From NCBI GenBank assembly GCA_963835165.1, contig CAWIGD010000065.1, positions 1 to 64,000 on the forward strand: DNA of 64,000 nt, written 5' to 3'. The position numbers and the translations under genes were made by a program. Source of the stretch: VAZQ01 sp963835165 (lineage in GTDB: Bacteria > Pseudomonadota > Alphaproteobacteria > Rhizobiales > Xanthobacteraceae). Numbering within the stretch: position 1 is the stretch's first letter; every line of letters begins with the position of its first letter. Under the pieces are notes generated by a model that was given only the letters and a program-made list of their open reading frames with translations, did not search any database and was not told the origin of the DNA. Shown one piece after another: positions 39,906 to 48,562 of this stretch.

Positions 39906-40655
39906 TCAAATCAGTCCCATCTCGTTCTTGAGCTTGTCGACGAGTTCGCCCACGGTCTTCACTTTGACGCCGGCCTTGCGGCCGGCGGGCTCCCCGGTCT
40001 TGAGCACTTCGAGCCGCGGCGAGACATCGACGCCATAACTGTCCGGCGTCTTCTCATCGATCGGTTTCTTCTTCGCCTTCATGATGTTCGGCAGGCTCGC
40101 GTAGCGCGGCTCGTTGAGGCGCAGATCGGTGGTCACGATCGCCGGGCCCTTCAGCTTCACCGTCTGCAACCCGCCGTCGACCTCGCGGGTGACCAGAATG
40201 CTGTCGCCCTCGATCACCAGCTTCGACGCGAATGTGCCCTGCGGCCAGCCGGTCAGCGCGGCCAGCATCTGGCCGGTCTGGTTGCAGTCGTCGTCGATCG
40301 CCTGCTTGCCCAAAATCACCAAACCCGGCTTCTCCTCCTCGACAATGGCCTTGAGGATCTTGGCGACGGCGAGCGGCTCGGGCGCCTTGTCGGTCTTCAC
40401 CAGGATGCCGCGGTCGGCGCCCATCGCGAGCCCGGTGCGAATGGTTTCGGCGGCCTGCGCCGGGCCGATCGAGACGCAAACGACCTCGCTGGCCTGGCCC
40501 TTCTCCTTGAGCCGAAGAGCCTCTTCGACCGCGATCTCGTCGAACGGATTCATTGACATCTTGACATTCGCGAGTTCGACGCCGCTGCCGTCGCTCTTAA
40601 CGCGAATTTTGACGTTGTAGTCGACGACCCGCTTTACGGGCACCAGAATCTTCAT
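39906..40655 (-). CDS. etfB: electron transfer flavoprotein beta subunit
   Basis: A 249-residue subunit with the AMP-binding ETF fold. The opening MKILVPVKRVVDYNVKIRVK and NPFDEIAVEEALRLKEKG, plus LGKQAIDDDCNQTGQMLAALTGWPQGTFASK, are diagnostic for FixA/EtfB. It is paired with etfA and lies 118 nt downstream of the rhomboid gene, so it could be part of the longer minus-strand run or have its own promoter. Confidence 0.95.
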   Translation of the reverse strand: MKILVPVKRVVDYNVKIRVKSDGSGVELANVKMSMNPFDEIAVEEALRLKEKGQASEVVCVSIGPAQAAETIRTGLAMGADRGILVKTDKAPEPLAVAKILKAIVEEEKPGLVILGKQAIDDDCNQTGQMLAALTGWPQGTFASKLVIEGDSILVTREVDGGLQTVKLKGPAIVTTDLRLNEPRYASLPNIMKAKKKPIDEKTPDSYGVDVSPRLEVLKTGEPAGRKAGVKVKTVGELVDKLKNEMGLI

Positions 40656-40773
40656 GGAGTTCGCTCTCGCGGCGACAGGCGGACGCCCCCCAGGCGTGTG
40701 GCCGTAGCGCGTAGAAGACGCGCGTGAACGCGCTGACGGACGGCGGCAACCTAATGGCCGCTACCTTGCAGTG

Positions 40774-41520
40774 TCAACGGAAGTTGTCCAGCCTTGCCGC
40801 GCGGGCAACGGGATTTGGCCCGATCTGCACGACGGTGTCCGGAACCGGCTGCATGCACTGGAACAGCTTCACCCCCCGGGGCTTCATCAGCGGAAACAGG
40901 ACGCCTCCGCCCAGCATGCCGCCGAAATGGCACCAGTACGCCACCTCGCTCTTCGACGAGGCGCCGAGGTTCCACAGCTGGGTGAGCACGAACAGGCCGA
41001 CCACCCAATAGGCACTGATCCGCAACGGGATGATGCCGAGCAGGACCGTGATCTTGGCGCAGGGACGCAGCATGACATAGGCCACGACCAGGCCGGCGAT
41101 CGCGCCCGAGGCGCCGATCAGCTCGATCCTGGCATGCAGGTCGTAGGCGATGAAGACGAGCCCGCCGACGACGCCGCAAAGAAGATAGAAAGCGAGATAG
41201 CGCCAGCGGCCGAGCGCCCGTTCGACGTCGTCGCCGAACACCCACAAGAACACCATGTTGCCGAGGAGGTGCGAAATATCCGCGTGGAAGAACTGGTAGG
41301 TGAAGATCGTCGCGAACGCCGGCACCCACCCGCGTGCCTCCATGTTGCCGGTGAAAGCCGCCGGGGTGAGGCTGAAAGTATCGATCATCCGGTCGAGCGC
41401 GAGCTGGCTGGCCCCCGCTTCATAGAAGAACACGGCCAGATTGACCGCGATCAGACACCACGTCACCACCGGCTTCACCGGCGCGGCGAAGGGATTGTCG
41501 TCGTAGATCGGAACGACCAT
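40774..41520 (-). CDS. rhomboid family intramembrane serine protease
   Basis: A 248-residue membrane protein with six helices. The rhomboid catalytic pair is intact: S138 in GASGAIAG and H198 in HFGGMLGG, with the oxyanion motif HLLGNMVFLW (H84, N88). It should cut transmembrane substrates. It is 17 nt downstream of the PduO gene, hence probably co-transcribed with a cobalamin enzyme and upstream of etfB. No substrate can be proposed. Confidence 0.9.
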   Translation of the reverse strand: MVVPIYDDNPFAAPVKPVVTWCLIAVNLAVFFYEAGASQLALDRMIDTFSLTPAAFTGNMEARGWVPAFATIFTYQFFHADISHLLGNMVFLWVFGDDVERALGRWRYLAFYLLCGVVGGLVFIAYDLHARIELIGASGAIAGLVVAYVMLRPCAKITVLLGIIPLRISAYWVVGLFVLTQLWNLGASSKSEVAYWCHFGGMLGGGVLFPLMKPRGVKLFQCMQPVPDTVVQIGPNPVARAARLDNFR

Positions 41521-41536
41521 CAGGGATTTGTCCCGG

Positions 41537-42109
41537 TCACCGATTCTGGCCCGGTTGCCACAGCACGTCCGACGCGCCCTTGTCGTTGGCGTGCCTCCCT
41601 GCCACGAACAGAAAATCCGAGAGGCGGTTGACGTATTTGAGCGCCGCCGGCGTGACCCCTTCGCTCGACTGGTCGTTGAGCTCGACCATCAGCCGCTCGG
41701 CGCGGCGGCAGACGGTGCGCGCGAGGTGCAGATGGGCCGCGGTGGAACTTCCGCCCGGCAGGATGAATGAGCGCAGCGGCGCGAGGTCGGCGTTGAACTG
41801 ATCGATCTGCTGCTCCAGCCACTGAACCTGCGTGTCGGTGATGGTCATGCGCGCGCCGCCGGGACCCTTCGCCGCCAGGCAGAGGTCGGCTTCGACGTCG
41901 AACAGGTCGTTCTGGATGCGCGCCAGCGCCGCATCGAGCGCGCGGTCGGCGCCGGTATAGAGCCGCGCCAGGCCCAGCACCGCGTTGACCTCGTCCAGCG
42001 TGCCGTAGGCGGAGACCCGCAGGTCGTACTTCTTGCGCCGCTCGCCGCTGCCCAGCGCGGTGGTCCCATCATCGCCGGTGCGGGTGTAAATCCTGTTGAG
42101 AACGACCAT
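41537..42109 (-). CDS. pduO: ATP:cob(I)alamin adenosyltransferase, PduO type
   Basis: A 190-residue trimeric PduO-type enzyme: TRTGDDGTTALGSGER near the N-terminus binds ATP, and RTVCRRAERLMVELND and VNRLSDFLFVAGR lie in the helical bundle. It makes adenosylcobalamin from cob(I)alamin, the cofactor needed by ethylmalonyl-CoA mutase (62.8 kb) and methylmalonyl-CoA mutase. It lies 64 nt after the HIG1-type gene and 16 nt before the rhomboid gene. Confidence 0.93.
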   Translation of the reverse strand: MVVLNRIYTRTGDDGTTALGSGERRKKYDLRVSAYGTLDEVNAVLGLARLYTGADRALDAALARIQNDLFDVEADLCLAAKGPGGARMTITDTQVQWLEQQIDQFNADLAPLRSFILPGGSSTAAHLHLARTVCRRAERLMVELNDQSSEGVTPAALKYVNRLSDFLFVAGRHANDKGASDVLWQPGQNR

Positions 42110-42173
42110 CGCCCAGATCCTGTTTGCGCCATTCCTAGTCGCGCCAAGTCCTGTTTGCGCGCTCTGTCGCGTG

Positions 42174-42368
42174 CTATTTGCCCATCGCCCAGATCGTCAG
42201 CATTATGACGATGATGGCGATGAATTGCAGCAGAACGCGAAGCCTCATCAGCTTCTGCGATTTGTGCGGCGAGCCGCCGCGCGCCATGTTGGCGAGGCCG
42301 AGGATCAGCACCACCGCGACGGCACCGATCGCGATCGGCACAAGGGCAAGAGCCAAGATTTCGGTCAT
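42174..42368 (-). CDS. HIG1-domain twin-transmembrane small protein
   Basis: A 64-residue protein with two helices (about 5-27 and 47-61) joined by a basic loop. The HIG1 signature QX3RXRX3Q is exact: Q38, R42, R44, Q48. Mitochondrial HIG1 proteins associate with cytochrome c oxidase or supercomplexes, and alphaproteobacterial members are thought related to them. The ATG at 42368 starts the conserved part. It heads a minus-strand run with pduO and the rhomboid gene. Confidence 0.85.
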   Translation of the reverse strand: MTEILALALVPIAIGAVAVVLILGLANMARGGSPHKSQKLMRLRVLLQFIAIIVIMLTIWAMGK

Positions 42369-42614
42369 CGGGCGACCTCTTAACACCCCCGAGATGGTAA
42401 GGCCATTGCCCCACTTTCAATGCGGGGCCCGCAAATTTCGGCCCCAATCGTTCAAATCTGCGGGATTTGAAATGGCCGGTGTCGCGTTTACGATGAACGC
42501 CGGTCGAGGATGAACACGAATGCGACATTGCCCGCCCTTGTTCGATCTTGCCGCCCTGCGGCTCCCCGCTGACCGGCAGCCCGCGCTCGTGCGCTTTCGT
42601 CCCCATCTCCAACC

Positions 42615-43550
42615 ATGAGTTCGCGCGTCCTGGTGCTCGGTGCCGGCGGCCGCCTCGGCCACATGGCAGCGGAGGCCTTCCGCGACGCAGGCTGGACGGT
42701 CACCAGCCTGGTGCGGCCTGGCCGTTCGGCGCGCGCACCGGCCGGCACCGAGGTCGTCGAGATCGATGCGCGCGACCATGCCGCGGTCAGCGCGGCGGCA
42801 CGCGGCGCCGATGTCATCCTGCACGCACTCAATCCATTCTATACCGATTGGTCGCGGCTTGCCTTGCCGCTCGCGTATTCCGCCATTACCGCCGCGGAAA
42901 CGACCGGCGCCACGCTGATGTTTCCCGGCAATCTCTACAACTACGGCTCGCCCATGCCGCCGACGATCGATGAGACCACGCCCATGCGGCCGTCGTCCCG
43001 CAAGGGGCAATTGCGTGTGGCGATGGAAGACCGCATGGCCGAGGCCACCGAGCGCGGCATGCGCGCCATCATTCTGCGTGCGGGCGATTTCTACGGCGGC
43101 GGGCGCGGATCATGGCTCGATCTCGTGCTGCTCAAGGAAATCGGCCGCGGCCGTCTGACCTATCCCGGGCCGATCGACCTGGTGCATGAATGGGCCTATC
43201 TGCCCGATCTGGTCGCGGTCCTCGTGCGGCTTGCCGCGATGCGCGAAACGCTGCCCGCGTTGGCGACGTTCGGCTTTCCCGGCCACGCGGTGACCGGCCG
43301 CGACTTCACCACGACGATCGCACGGGCGACGAGCAGCAAGCTTCAGATCAAGCGCATGACGTGGTGGCTCATCCATGCGTTGCGACCCATCGTGCCGCTC
43401 TGTCGAGAGTTGTCCGAGATGGCGTATCTCTGGAGCGAGCCGCACCGGATCGACGGGAGCAAGCTCAAGGCCGCGATCGGCGACATTCCGCATACGCCGC
43501 TTGACGATGCAGTCGCACGCGCCCTACAGGACCTGAGCGCAAGCGCTTGA
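42615..43550 (+). CDS. NAD-dependent epimerase/dehydratase family protein
   Basis: A 311-residue extended SDR-like protein. VLVLGAGGRLGHMAAEAF (about 5-22) is the dinucleotide-binding motif; FPGNLYNYGSPMPP and LVHEWAYLPDLVAVLVRLA are conserved in the NAD(P)-binding epimerase-like group. The YXXXK catalytic motif is not obvious, so it may be an atypical member. It is followed 47 nt later by an amidohydrolase on the same strand. Substrate unknown. Confidence 0.8.
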   Translation: MSSRVLVLGAGGRLGHMAAEAFRDAGWTVTSLVRPGRSARAPAGTEVVEIDARDHAAVSAAARGADVILHALNPFYTDWSRLALPLAYSAITAAETTGATLMFPGNLYNYGSPMPPTIDETTPMRPSSRKGQLRVAMEDRMAEATERGMRAIILRAGDFYGGGRGSWLDLVLLKEIGRGRLTYPGPIDLVHEWAYLPDLVAVLVRLAAMRETLPALATFGFPGHAVTGRDFTTTIARATSSKLQIKRMTWWLIHALRPIVPLCRELSEMAYLWSEPHRIDGSKLKAAIGDIPHTPLDDAVARALQDLSASA

Positions 43551-43597
43551 CATAAGTTGCGCGCGTACCGACTGAGACTGCGAGGGAGACGCTTTCG

Positions 43598-44578
43598 ATG
43601 ATCGTCGATTTCCAGCACCACTTCACGCCGCATGAGCTGATGCCGAAGGACCTCGGCCGCCGCAAGATCGTATCCTACGACGAGCATGGCGCGCCGAGCT
43701 TCATTCTGCACTGGATGCTGTTCGACCTCGACGAGCACATCCGCATGATGGACGAGGCCGGCATCGACGTCGCCTTTCTCACCAGCGCCGCCGGCATGTG
43801 CGCCGATCTCGACAAATCGCGCCTGTGCAACGCCAGCGCCAAGAAAGCGGAACGCGATTATCCCGGCCGCTTCATCGGAGCCGCCCATGCCAATCCGCTC
43901 GGTGGCGCCGAGGCTTTTCGCGAGCTCGCCCGCTGCAAGCACGAGCTAGGCTTTCCCGGCGTGGTGATCACCTCGGAGAGCAACGACCTTTATCTCGACG
44001 CGCCCGAGTTCGAGCCGTTCTGGACCGAATGCGCGAAGCTCGACCTGTTCGTTTTCGTGCACCCCGCGCTCAAGCTCAATCAGACCCAGCAGTTCGACGG
44101 TTACGACACCGCGCGCTCGGTGGGCCGCGAGTTCTCCCTGGTGATGGCGACGATCCGGCTGATCAATGCCGGCGTGTTCGACCGCCACCCCAACCTCACG
44201 ATCCACATGTCGCATCTCGGCGGCGGTCTCTCGGCGCTGCTCGGCCGCATTCGATCGTATCAGGACAAGGACTTCTGGGGCACGCTGGGCAACCCCCGCC
44301 ACGGCATGAAGCCGAAAAAGGATTTCGATTACTATCTTCAAAACAACATGGTGTTCGACACCGCCGGCTTCTGCGGTGCCATGGGCGCCGTTAAGGGCGC
44401 GCTGATCGAGATCCCGGCGTCACGCATCGTGTTCGCCACCGACTATCCGCAGGAAATCCGCGAACGCGCCGCGGTGCGCGACTTCGTCAAGGAGCTGCGC
44501 GCGCTCGGAAAGGACGGCGAGGCGATCCTGTCCGGCAACGTCGACAAGCTGCTGAAGCAGCCGGCGAAGGCGGCGTAG
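43598..44578 (+). CDS. metal-dependent amidohydrolase, ACMSD-like
   Basis: A 326-residue TIM-barrel protein of the amidohydrolase_2 group, which includes ACMS decarboxylase and gamma-resorcylate decarboxylase. The first metal motif reads D4-F-Q6-H7-H8, so the usual DXHXH has Gln at the first His place. HMSHLGGGLSALLGR and FATDYPQEI provide the other conserved His and the catalytic Asp. Decarboxylation or hydrolysis of an aromatic or carbonyl acid is likely, but the substrate is not known. GAGGGAG precedes the ATG. The nested repeat at 44590-44732 follows it. Confidence 0.82.
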   Translation: MIVDFQHHFTPHELMPKDLGRRKIVSYDEHGAPSFILHWMLFDLDEHIRMMDEAGIDVAFLTSAAGMCADLDKSRLCNASAKKAERDYPGRFIGAAHANPLGGAEAFRELARCKHELGFPGVVITSESNDLYLDAPEFEPFWTECAKLDLFVFVHPALKLNQTQQFDGYDTARSVGREFSLVMATIRLINAGVFDRHPNLTIHMSHLGGGLSALLGRIRSYQDKDFWGTLGNPRHGMKPKKDFDYYLQNNMVFDTAGFCGAMGAVKGALIEIPASRIVFATDYPQEIRERAAVRDFVKELRALGKDGEAILSGNVDKLLKQPAKAA

Positions 44579-44589
44579 GCTCGGCGCGA

Positions 44590-44732
44590 GGTAGGGTGGG
44601 CAAAGGCGCACGCCCACTGCTCACGCATCGGCACGTCTGACTACGTGCGCCGTGCCCACGTGGTTACGGCGACTTTGGCGATGTTGAGAAGCACGTGGGC
44701 ACGGCGCGTTCCGCGCCTTTGCCCACCCTACC
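44590..44732. repeat. nested inverted repeat (GGTAGGGTGGGCAAAGGCGC arms)
   Basis: 20-nt outer arms at 44590-44609 and 44713-44732 are perfect complements. Inner arms CGTGCCCACGTG (44651-44662) and CACGTGGGCACG (44692-44703) also pair. The whole element lies between convergent genes. I recognise such GTAGGGTGGGCAAAGG repeats from Bradyrhizobium-like genomes. Confidence 0.85.
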
Positions 44733-44738
44733 AACGCC

Positions 44739-45185
44739 TCACCCCGCCAGATGCTTTTCGATCTCGTGCACGGGAAGCCTGACGAGATCCTTGTCGATTT
44801 CGGCGTGCACCGCGGCGCGCAGGTTGTGGGAATAAGCCTGACGCAGCACGCCGAGCGCGCGCGGCGGCGCCACAATGATGAGCGACTTGACCTCGCCGGC
44901 GTTCACGGCGTGATCGAGTTGGCCGACCAGCTTCTGCAGAAACCGATCCTCCTCTTGCTTATGCCAATCGGTCTGCTCCACCGCGCTGCGTCCGCTTCCG
45001 ACCGAGCTGAAAGACCGGCCGGGCGCATCGGTGCCCAGGTCGGACGTTTTCGGATCGGCATGCTCCTGGACTTCCCTGGTCTTGAGGTTGAGGAATTTTT
45101 CGTCCCCGACATTCTCCAGGATCAACGCTTTCTTGCCGTCGCAAACGATCACCCAATCGCCTTGCCGGATCTTCAGCTTCTGCAT
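44739..45185 (-). CDS. host attachment family protein
   Basis: A 148-residue soluble protein of the family named for proteins required for attachment to host cells. GDWVIVCDGKKALILENVGDEKFLNL is the conserved opening, and LIIVAPPRALGVLRQAYSHNLRAAVHAEIDKDLVRLPVHEIEKHL the conserved end. The true function is uncertain and members occur in free-living bacteria. It is convergent with the amidohydrolase across the nested repeat. Confidence 0.87.
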   Translation of the reverse strand: MQKLKIRQGDWVIVCDGKKALILENVGDEKFLNLKTREVQEHADPKTSDLGTDAPGRSFSSVGSGRSAVEQTDWHKQEEDRFLQKLVGQLDHAVNAGEVKSLIIVAPPRALGVLRQAYSHNLRAAVHAEIDKDLVRLPVHEIEKHLAG

Positions 45186-45305
45186 GCAGTACCTCTTCGC
45201 TCAAACCGCCACTATACCGCGGCACGGCCGCGGCTTCCTTGTTCTCGATCAATTTTCCTTTGAGGCAAACGCCGGCGCGCCGATTCCGTTGCCGGCGCAG
45301 ACGGG

Positions 45306-46979
45306 TCAGTTGGTCGCGCTCAGCAGCCGCCGCGCGATCACCTGCGCCTGGATCTCCGCCGCCCCCTCGAAAATGCTGAGAATGCGGGCGTCGCAGAGGA
45401 TGCGCGAGATCGGAAATTCGAGCGCAAAACCATTGCCGCCGTGAATCTGGACGGCGTTATCGGCATTGGCCCAGGCGATGCGGGCGGCGAGGAGCTTGGC
45501 CATGCCGGCCTCGAGATCGCAGCGCTTGCCCGAATCCTTCTGGCGCGCGGCGAAATAGGTCAGTTGGCGCGCGATCATGATCTCGACCGCCATCATCGCG
45601 ATCTTGTCGGCGACACGCGGGAAATTGATGATCGGCTCGCCGAACTGCTGGCGCTGCTCGCCATAGCTCAGCGCCTGCTCCATGGCCGCCTGCGCCACCC
45701 CGATCGCGCGCGCCGCCGTCTGGATGCGCGCCGATTCGAACGTCTGCATGAGCTGGCGAAATCCGAGCCCTTCGACACCGCCGAGCAGGTTCTCCGCCTT
45801 GACCTCGAAGCCGTCGAAGGCGATCTCGTACTCCTTCATGCCGCGATAGCCGAGCACCTCGATCTCGGTGCCCGACATGCCGGCGACCGGAAATGGATCG
45901 ACGTCCGTGCCGCGCGGTTTCTCCGCCAGCAACATGGAGAGCCCGCGATGGCCGGGTTCGTTTGGATTGGTGCGCACGAGCAACGTCATCAGGTCGGCGC
46001 GCACGGGATGGGTGATCCAGGTCTTGTTGCCATAGACCTTGTAGACGTCGCCTTGCCGCACCGCCCGCGTCTTGAGCGAGGCGAGATCGGAGCCGGTGTT
46101 GGGCTCGGTGAACACCGCGGTCGGCAACACTTCGCCCGAGGCGAGCTTCGGCAGCCATTTGCGCTTCTGTTCCTCGGTGCCGGCGCCGATGATCAATTCG
46201 GCGGCGATCTCCGAGCGCGTGCCGAGCGAGCCAACCCCGATATAACCGCGCGAGAGCTCCTCGGACACCACGCACATGGATTCCTTGCCGAGGCCCAGGC
46301 CGCCATACTCTTCCGGGATGGTGAGGCCGAACACGCCGAGGTCGGACATCTGCGTGAGGACCTCGAGCGGGATATAGCTGTTGGTGCGGTGCCACTGGTG
46401 CGCCTGCGGCGCGACCTCGCTGTCGGCGAACTTGCGCATCTCATCGCGGATCGTCGCCAGGGTCTCGTCGAGACCACAGTCGCCGACCGTGGCGCCATGA
46501 TGCGCCCGCATCAACTCGACCAGGCGTGCGCGGCGCTCGACATTGCCAGCAGCGTTCAGTTCTCGCACCGGCCCCGCCAGCCGCGCGGCGACCGTCTCAC
46601 CCGCGAGCCCGATGTCGGCGGGCCGCACGATTTCGCCCTGACTCATGGGAATGCCGCCCTGAATCTGGGCGAGGTATTCACCGATGCCGATCTCGACGAG
46701 CAGTTCCTCGGTCTCGCCGAGACCGCCGCCGGCATGCATCCGCTCGGCATAAGCCGCGACCTGGCGCACCGACTCCACATAGGTCGCGAGCCAGGCAAGA
46801 CCATGGGTGGCGCGCTGCTCGCGGTCGAGCAACTCGTCGACCATACGATTGTCGACCGTCACCCGCTTGCGAACGGCGGCCGTCGCCTCGGCCAGCAAGG
46901 CGTCGACCGCCTGGGTCGCTTCCTGCGCAAGCGCGACCAGCTTCGGAACAGCGTCGGGGCGTTGAGCCTGGTCCAGCAT
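45306..46979 (-). CDS. mcd: (2S)-methylsuccinyl-CoA dehydrogenase
   Basis: A 557-residue FAD-dependent acyl-CoA dehydrogenase with an N-terminal extension of about 160 residues, the length mark of Mcd. The catalytic part has TEPNTGSDLASLKTRA, WITHPVRADL, GFRQLMQTFESARIQTAARAIG, and the C-terminal NAVQIHGGNGFALEFPISRILCDARILSIFEG. Mcd oxidises methylsuccinyl-CoA to mesaconyl-CoA in the ethylmalonyl-CoA pathway and passes electrons to ETF. ccr and ecm at 60.8-64 kb support the assignment; a generic acyl-CoA dehydrogenase is less likely. A palindrome TTGCACAAATGCAA lies 93 nt upstream. Confidence 0.85.
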   Translation of the reverse strand: MLDQAQRPDAVPKLVALAQEATQAVDALLAEATAAVRKRVTVDNRMVDELLDREQRATHGLAWLATYVESVRQVAAYAERMHAGGGLGETEELLVEIGIGEYLAQIQGGIPMSQGEIVRPADIGLAGETVAARLAGPVRELNAAGNVERRARLVELMRAHHGATVGDCGLDETLATIRDEMRKFADSEVAPQAHQWHRTNSYIPLEVLTQMSDLGVFGLTIPEEYGGLGLGKESMCVVSEELSRGYIGVGSLGTRSEIAAELIIGAGTEEQKRKWLPKLASGEVLPTAVFTEPNTGSDLASLKTRAVRQGDVYKVYGNKTWITHPVRADLMTLLVRTNPNEPGHRGLSMLLAEKPRGTDVDPFPVAGMSGTEIEVLGYRGMKEYEIAFDGFEVKAENLLGGVEGLGFRQLMQTFESARIQTAARAIGVAQAAMEQALSYGEQRQQFGEPIINFPRVADKIAMMAVEIMIARQLTYFAARQKDSGKRCDLEAGMAKLLAARIAWANADNAVQIHGGNGFALEFPISRILCDARILSIFEGAAEIQAQVIARRLLSATN

Positions 46980-47071
46980 CGGCGATCTCCGCGCGGCAGC
47001 GCCTCAAGGCGCATTCCGCTCATCGGTATCCACTCGGCCTCCAAAGCCTTCGCCCCAACACTACGCGTGCA

Positions 47072-47085
47072 TTGCACAAATGCAA
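47072..47085 (-). promoter_or_regulatory. palindromic candidate operator upstream of mcd
   Basis: TTGCA-CAAA-TGCAA is a perfect 5-bp inverted repeat with a 4-nt spacer, 93-106 nt upstream of the mcd start. An ATGCTGCAT word shared with the ccr upstream region is farther up at 47133-47141. A regulatory role is inferred only. Confidence 0.45.
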
Positions 47086-47207
47086 CGCCGCAACGGGAGT
47101 TTCGGCCGCATTGCCGGCAGTTTACGCAGCTCATGCTGCATTATTGGACAGGTCGCGGGCTTGAACCGCTCGCGCATGCGTCCCCGGCGCCACCGCCACC
47201 GCCACGA

Positions 47208-48404
47208 CTAATGCGACACGCCCGAGAACTCCTGCGGGAGCTTGCAGCTTGCGACGCGGATCGTTCGCGTCGTCGCCGGAGTGTTGCGGCTGCGACCGAC
47301 GAATCGCGGTCTCCCGCCCGTGATCACCGCACCGACCGCCGCGATATCGCCGTTCCTGATCGCGGCGAGCGCGTTGTCCTGGGTGCCGCCGTCCGGCGCA
47401 TCGAGCAGCACGATATCGGCCGCCTTGCCCGCGGCCAGCAGGCCCGAGTCGAGCCGGTATACGCGCGCGTTGCTCCCCGTCGCCGCGGCGATGCAGAGTT
47501 CGGGCGCGATGCCGGCCAGGCTCGCGAGATGCGACATGGTGTAGAGCATGCCGAGCGGCATGACGCCGCTTCCGGTCGGCGTGTCGGTCGCCACGATGAG
47601 ACGATCGAACGCGTGATGGCGCTGGGCCAGCGTGGCGCACAGGAGCGCGGTGCGCAGGTTGCCCGCGGTGCAGACCTGCAATGCCATGTCGCCTTCGACG
47701 ATGATCCGCTCGAAGTCCTTGTCGGGCATGGCGGTCGGCCCGCCGTTCACATGGAACGACACATGCGGCTTCATCGCGAGCAGATGATCGCCGGTGATCG
47801 CGCCGGAGCCGGGGATCGACGACCCGCCGGTGTGGCAGGTGGTGATCATGCCGTGCGCGCGCGCAGCGGCGACGAGCGGCGTGTACTCGAACGCGGTCTT
47901 GAAGGCGCCAAAACCCGCCTTTGCCAGCCACACGCCCTTTTTCGCGATCTCGCCCAGGTCGTTGCCGCTCAGCGTCGGCTCGAGAATGATCGAGCCGGCG
48001 TAGACCTTCATCCCGCCCGGCCGGTAGTGCTCGAAGCACTTTTGCGCGGCGACGGCGAGCGCCTTTACGCCTTCGGCATCCCGCGGCCGGCCTGGGACAT
48101 GGACTTCCGACGCGCTGATCGCGGTCGTCACCCCGCCGTGCACGTAGCTTTCCAGATAGCCGACCGTCTGCTGCCGCGGCGTGAAATCGCCGAACGTGAT
48201 GTGCACGTGCGAATCGATCAGCCCCGGAATGGCCGTCGTGCGGTCGGCATCGATCACGACGTCGCAGGCTTCGACCTCACTCGCCGACGCGGTTCCGACC
48301 GCGACGATGCGGTCGCCGTCGGTGATGATGGTGTCCCCCTTGGCGAACGGAGCGTTGAGATCGCCGGAGACGATCGTGCCGATATTGACGAGGGCGACAC
48401 GCAT
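47208..48404 (-). CDS. enamidase-like amidohydrolase
   Basis: A 398-residue metal-dependent hydrolase of the composite-domain amidohydrolase superfamily. The HXH metal pair is H66 and H68 in GLIDSHVHITFGD, and ATDTPTGSGVMPLGMLYTMSHLASLAG has the metal-binding Asp. The length and motif order resemble enamidase of nicotinate fermentation. No other nicotinate genes are nearby, so the real substrate is open. The ATG at 48404 follows a GGAGA ribosome site; longer in-frame starts give arginine-rich extensions. Confidence 0.75.
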   Translation of the reverse strand: MRVALVNIGTIVSGDLNAPFAKGDTIITDGDRIVAVGTASASEVEACDVVIDADRTTAIPGLIDSHVHITFGDFTPRQQTVGYLESYVHGGVTTAISASEVHVPGRPRDAEGVKALAVAAQKCFEHYRPGGMKVYAGSIILEPTLSGNDLGEIAKKGVWLAKAGFGAFKTAFEYTPLVAAARAHGMITTCHTGGSSIPGSGAITGDHLLAMKPHVSFHVNGGPTAMPDKDFERIIVEGDMALQVCTAGNLRTALLCATLAQRHHAFDRLIVATDTPTGSGVMPLGMLYTMSHLASLAGIAPELCIAAATGSNARVYRLDSGLLAAGKAADIVLLDAPDGGTQDNALAAIRNGDIAAVGAVITGGRPRFVGRSRNTPATTRTIRVASCKLPQEFSGVSH

Positions 48405-48562
48405 GGTTTCTCCACCGGGAAGCGCATGGTCGCGCAGCCACGAACTGCGCCCCGGCATAGAACATCTGGTACTGAAACGCGAGCGCGGCAGCGACCATCG
48501 CCGGTTCATAAATCATTGCGGCGAAGCGGCGCCGCCATCCGAGACGTCGCATGCGAGCGTTG

